Shown here: positions 50,901 to 56,900 of the stretch, in pieces
Position numbering within the stretch: the stretch's first letter is position 1
Layout of the letters: each line of letters starts with the position of its first letter
Notes under the pieces: model-generated
The model's input: only the letters and a program-made list of their open reading frames with translations
Told to the model about the DNA's origin: nothing
The model's database searches: none
DNA from: Schizochytrium sp. TIO01
Taxonomy: Eukaryota; Sar; Bigyra; Thraustochytrida; Thraustochytriidae
Length of the DNA: 64,000 bases
Assembly (NCBI GenBank): GCA_004764695.1
Contig: SMSO01000035.1
Span: forward strand, 2,168,001 to 2,232,000
Direction: 5' to 3'
Made by a program: the position numbers and the translations under genes

Positions 50901-53900
50901 TCTCCAGATGTATTCATAGGTCTTTTGCAATCTCGTAAGAATGCACCAGAGTTCATAGTCCCAGCGAATTCGATTTCTGGTTTTCTTTTGTTTGATGGAA
51001 CTGCTATTGAATATGCTACGAACATGGCATTAAGCAATTCGAGACTTCTCGTCATTGAAAAACTTCCAGATTTAGAGACTGGTATTGAGCTCTACTTAAT
51101 TGATTTGGGCCGTCAAGACCTAGGCCTCGAATTTCCAGTCAGTGTTAGTGGTATAAACCTGGAGGGTGATGGTGTTAGCTTGGAAACATCTATGGTATAT
51201 TCTGTGCCCCGGTTGCGTAACTCGGTTGAAACTCCAGTCCTCCTGAAACATGGGCCGTCTGGAGCAAGTGTACTTGAAGAGCTTTCATCGAATTCATTAC
51301 GAGTTCAAGGTACCATACGCGAATTAAATGCATTTTTAAAACAACCGAATGGCATTCGCTTGCAATCAAGTTTGAATTGGTATGGACAAGTTGTAGTAAC
51401 ATTTGATGCAGTTGCTCTAGGTAGCACAACTTCTCCCGTGACCAAGAAGGTGCTTGTAAACTTACTGTCACCTACACCTGTGTTGGGTTTTCGTCTAGAA
51501 CGTACAATTAGTGTTTTGCGAGAGGATCTAGTCAGCCGTGTGTTTACTTTAATGCCAGCATTTTCTAGTTCTGAGATTAACTCTGAGAGTATTCAATTTT
51601 CGCTCACAGGAGATGATGAGCTTCCTGTGTCACTGCAGGTCACGACGACAAACAAGCATAGAATATGGATCGACCCAGTCAATAGGCTTCTCCATAGAAG
51701 TGTTTCATCTTCTGAAGCGTCCCCCCAGTGGTCAAAAAATAATCAAGCCAACATCGTATTCAACGGCACACTGAGCGAAGTACGCGTGGCACTGCAGAAT
51801 CTTCGTTTTCAACCACAAGCCCTCGGTATTGCAGAGTTAGCACTCCAGCTAAAGGTTGATGAGCGCTGTTGGTCGAATATGGCAGTTTCATTGCCAAAAC
51901 CAATTACACGCTTGATTCAAATTCAAGTAAAGCCGATCGATACACCATTGGATTTCGTAAATCATACACGGAGTCGCACAGTAAATATCGAGGAAGGCGA
52001 AACGAAACTGCTGCTTCAAGGTCTTGCTTTGATTCACCCTGAAGCAAACGATTTGATTGTTGTCTCTCTCGAAGTTCAACGTGGTCTTCTAGAAATTCAA
52101 CTCGACTCATCTTCGTGGACTACCGGCAGCATCATTCAATTAAGTGAGGATAAGAAGAGCTTGTACATAGAGTCTTCGCGAAGTTCTTTCAATGACCAAA
52201 TATTTCCACACGTGTTTTATAAATCGCGCCATGAACACTACACTGGGGTTGATGCCGGTGTATTGACTGCCACAAACAAGGCTACGCGACGCTCCGTAAG
52301 CATCACTTTGCTGATGAATATTAGCTCAACCCTCGACAACTTACAAGTTCGTGTGAAAAGCCCTCATGTTCCATTAGATATCAACGAAGATGAACCTTTG
52401 CCTTTGTTTGATGTTTTCACGATTGAAGATGTCGACATAAGAGAGGAGAATGAGTACCAAAATGGAAATATCACTCTTATACTCGAAACACAAGCACTCC
52501 ACGTCGATCTCCAACAGGCTATTCATACATCTGCTGAGGATGGATTAATTACAGGCTATTTCAAGGTATCCATAGACTTGCGAGCTTGGGGAGGCTCCCT
52601 CGTTGTTTCTGATCGCATCTCAGTCGACGCAGTTGCCAGTATCACAGAAGAACGAACAACATACACGCCAGGGACAGACCGAGGGGAGTCTATGGAGTCC
52701 AAGGTCAACAAGATGCTTTCCTTCGCACAACTTAACTCGACACTTGTTGACCCCATAACTGTATCGGTCACAAGGTCGAATATCGTCTGCAATTATGGGT
52801 GCAAATCCATACCAACTACCTACGATGAAACTAATCTAGAGTGTTCCCAGAATTCTCATTGCGATCTGTGCGTAGGATACTGTGACTCAGGCTCCGTATA
52901 TCGCTGTTCCTCCGATGATGAATGCGCAGGGTCCTGTGTTTTTAGTTCTGGTGAATGCCTTTCTGATGGTTCTCCATGTACCAACCAGAATGCGTGTAGA
53001 AAAACAGGTATTTGTGAACAATCAAACTGTACTGAGAGCCTTGTAGGGGGGCTGACATGGATTGTTACTTTCCATAAAGCACCGTGGGATTTCCCACTTC
53101 TGGATGTTTCCGAGGTTGCTCTATCCGGTGCAACAAATGCACGTGTCGACAATGACATTATTCCAGCTAGGAGTCCAGCTCTTGCTGTTCAGCCACCGAA
53201 CGAATTGGGTGGTTCGTTTCATGTAAATGGTCACGAGCTTCCTTTTAATGCTAGCGCAACAGAAGTTCATGAGGTATTTGAAAAACTCAGAAATGAACTA
53301 CTTTTGAGGAATAGCACGTTCCATGGTCCAGAGGCTAGGAAAATTCCGATTGACATGGGCCCTCTTGAGGTTTCACGATCAAGCCCGTCGCTAGAGCACG
53401 GTTATATATGGAGTATTCAAATGTCTATCGTTGCTTTGCGTTTTGCTTCTGCTTTATTTGTTGATGGCGCACAACTTTTAGGCACTGGCGCTCAGGTATC
53501 AATCAATGTACATCCCGACATAGATGTATCTTCATATCCAACAGCTTTATTGCAATTGAAGAGCTCACACGGGGTTATGGGGTATCCTAGTACTGGTTTA
53601 TCAGGTAGTTTCAGGGAAATAGAAATGACTTTACTTGATTCTCGTTCGATTGGCCCCTTTTTATCACAGCTATATTTCTTCCCAGATCAAAATTGGAATT
53701 CGAACTCAAACAAAGCTTTCGCAGCAATTACCCTGGGAGTAAGCAAACTAAATGATACCGAAATGAGTTTGGTATCTGCAACGCAGTATATCTGCGTTCA
53801 ACCTGTCAACGATGCACCAGTGCTGATCATCCCAGGTGCAATTCTAGATCCTGCTAATTTAACCGATGATCAACAGTCTGGTCGAATTAAATCTATCACG

Positions 53901-56900
53901 CCTTTTGAGGTTCGTGAAGGCACCTTAACGTCGTTTCATGGCGTGTCTATTCGTGATGTGGATGCAGGTAAGAATATGCTTCAAGTAGAGATTTTAGCAG
54001 TCAATGGGTCTGTATCTCTTGGAGCAGATGTGGCGTTGGAAGTTCTAGATATAAACGCATCTCGACTTACTATGCTCGGAAGTCTCAGCGCTATTAATTA
54101 TGCACTTGAGCAACTTCAATTTCAGAGCTCCAATATGTATGGCAAAGGAGGCAATTCTTCAATTTTCTTGAGGGCTTTAGATGTTGGTCACAATGGCCAA
54201 ATCCATACTGTTGGAGATGATCTAAGTGATTCTGTCACAATACCTATTCGAGTCTCTCCAAATGACGCTCCACCTGTTTTGGAGCTTCCTGAAGACGCTA
54301 ATGCTTGGTATAGTGTTGAAGATGAGGGAATGGTGCTGCCCGGAGTTCACATTGACTTCCTTAACTATGACCCATCAGACGAAATTACCTTCATTGCATC
54401 TGCTGCTTTTGGTAGTATTAATACTCCTTTGACGTTTGATCATGTATCGATTCAATCTAATAGTACTTCAGGAGACCTGCGTGTAGGCGGCACGGTTGCT
54501 GCAGTGAATACAGTTCTCAAGGCACTTTTGTATGAACCAGAATCCAATTTTAATTCAAAGGATTATGGAGGACCCGACTCATTACAATTTACTGTTTCGA
54601 GCAATAGAGGAGATGTTGTACAGCAAACAGCATCAATATATATTGATGCAGTTAATGATCCTCCTTTTATATTTGTTCCAGAGGCAACAGTTACGTACGA
54701 TGGAGTGGGGCGTAATACGACAGTTGCAACTCCCATCTTGGAAACAAATGAAGACGTTCCATTCATTCTTCCCAATGTACAAATTCATGACGCAGATGGC
54801 GCCTTAGAGGTTATCCATGTGACGTTCATGTGTACGTATTGTGCTTTTTCACTTATGGATGCAATGGCATCTTCAAGCATTGAAGTTCACAAGGGCGCGC
54901 ATAACCTAACGTTGCACGGGCAACTCTCGAGAGTCAATGCTGCTTTAGGTGGGCATCTTGGTACTGGACTTATATTTACACCTCTGCGAGACTGGTTTGG
55001 TACAGACACCATCTGGATCTACACAGAAGATGAATTCGGCAGCTCCGATAGTGTATCTCAGACTGTGATTGTGCACTCAGTTAATGATGCCCCAATCTGG
55101 GTCTTACCTGACCCATTGAGTCTTCAGGTAGATGAAGACGGGGCAATAGCGCTATCTCCTGTAAGAGTACTTGATCAAGATGCAAGTTTGGATGACCCAG
55201 TCTTGGTCTTTATTGAGCCCGCATACGGCAGTGTCTCTGTCCGTCGCGAATCGCCTACACGACGTATAACATTGAATAACACTCTACGCCTTGTAAACGC
55301 AGACTTAGCTACCTTGATGTATTTTCCTGCTACACAAACTCATTCAATGGACGATGCAGTTGAAGGTGAAACAATAACTTTCATAGCTGATGACCTCGGG
55401 AACAGAGGTTTGGGAGGAACTCAAGTTACGGAAAATTCTATAGCAATTGACAACATTGTACCATGGTCTGATCGTCCACGACTCTTGGTGCCAGGTGCAG
55501 TTTTTGCAAATTCAACCACATGTCAAGAGAGCACGCGAATTTCTTTGCCACGTCGTGTGGAAGATAACTCGTTATTTGACATCTGTGGGACTATCATTGA
55601 TGTAATACCTTTGGTTGGTTTGGAGGATGAAGACCTTTGGGTGGAAGGTGTACAAGTTGAAGACAAGGACTATGACATCTCACTCTCGCCTCGTCGTTTG
55701 GCAGTCCACCTTTATGTGACATCGGGAGTAATTCAAGTGAGACCACATGGTGCTTTAGATATAATGTATGAGAACAACGGCCGAGCAATTCGACTGCAGG
55801 GTTCTCCATCAGAAATCAATGATATTCTTTCGGCAATCCTTTATAAGCCCGATAAACATTGGTTTGGTCAAGATCATCTCAGCATAACCGTTGAGGATTC
55901 AAGTTACAGAGAAGTTGCTGTCAAGGGAGGTGTTTCTCTTCGTGATCAGCAGAGTGTGCCTCTTTTTATTACTCCGGTTCAAGACGTACCACAGTTCACT
56001 GGCAGTCTATTGAAGCGGTTTGGAGGCGCTGCAACGTTGACCTCTCTCGAAGATACTCCGTTACTTCTTGCCGGACCTCACCAGGGCTTGTCAGTAGAGC
56101 ACCCTGACGGAGAATCATGGGAAATTGTCTTTATTGCGGTTGCTCAGCACGGAAGTTTTTCTTTAGACCCAAAAGGAGTTGCAGAAGTGCAATACATCGC
56201 AGAGCTTACCCGTGCACCTGGATCAGCAACGAAGAAAGAGATCGATGTTTTTGCATTTCAGGCGAGCGTCGGGACTGTAAAAGAGGCAATTAGTCACATT
56301 GTATACATTCCAGAATTGAACTGGCATGGTATTGACGATATTACAATGTTGGTTGCAAATTCAGGAGACCTATTGCTAAATCAGAGTAGTTCAATGGATC
56401 CATTTCTTGCATTTGTATCTGAACAGATTCATCAGGCAACAGGACATAATGGTGTTGACGTGATCGAAGAACGATATTCTTCTGCTACGTTCCATGTTGA
56501 TGTTTACTCTATCAATGATAGTCCAACAATCAGCTTGCTGTCAGGATATGATGGCACTTGGCTAAGCCATGAAGATGAAAGTGTCCTTTTAGAAGGTTTG
56601 ATGGTTGATGATGCAGACAATGATACCTTGACTGTCAAAATTAGTGTAGATCATGGAGTCGTGGAGATTTATGACCTTGGCATTATCGCCAATCAGCTCT
56701 TTGTTGAGGCTAGCAAGGACTCTTACTCATTGCAACTGCGCGGACCTATGTCAGATATTCAGTCTGTATTTGGACTTTCTCCATTTGTTGCTTATATACC
56801 TGACTCTAATTGGAATGGTGTTGATACCTTAAGCGTTGTGGTTATTGATGATTCTGGGAATACAGTGTCTTGGACAGGACAAATTGTTGTAAGTTCTGTA

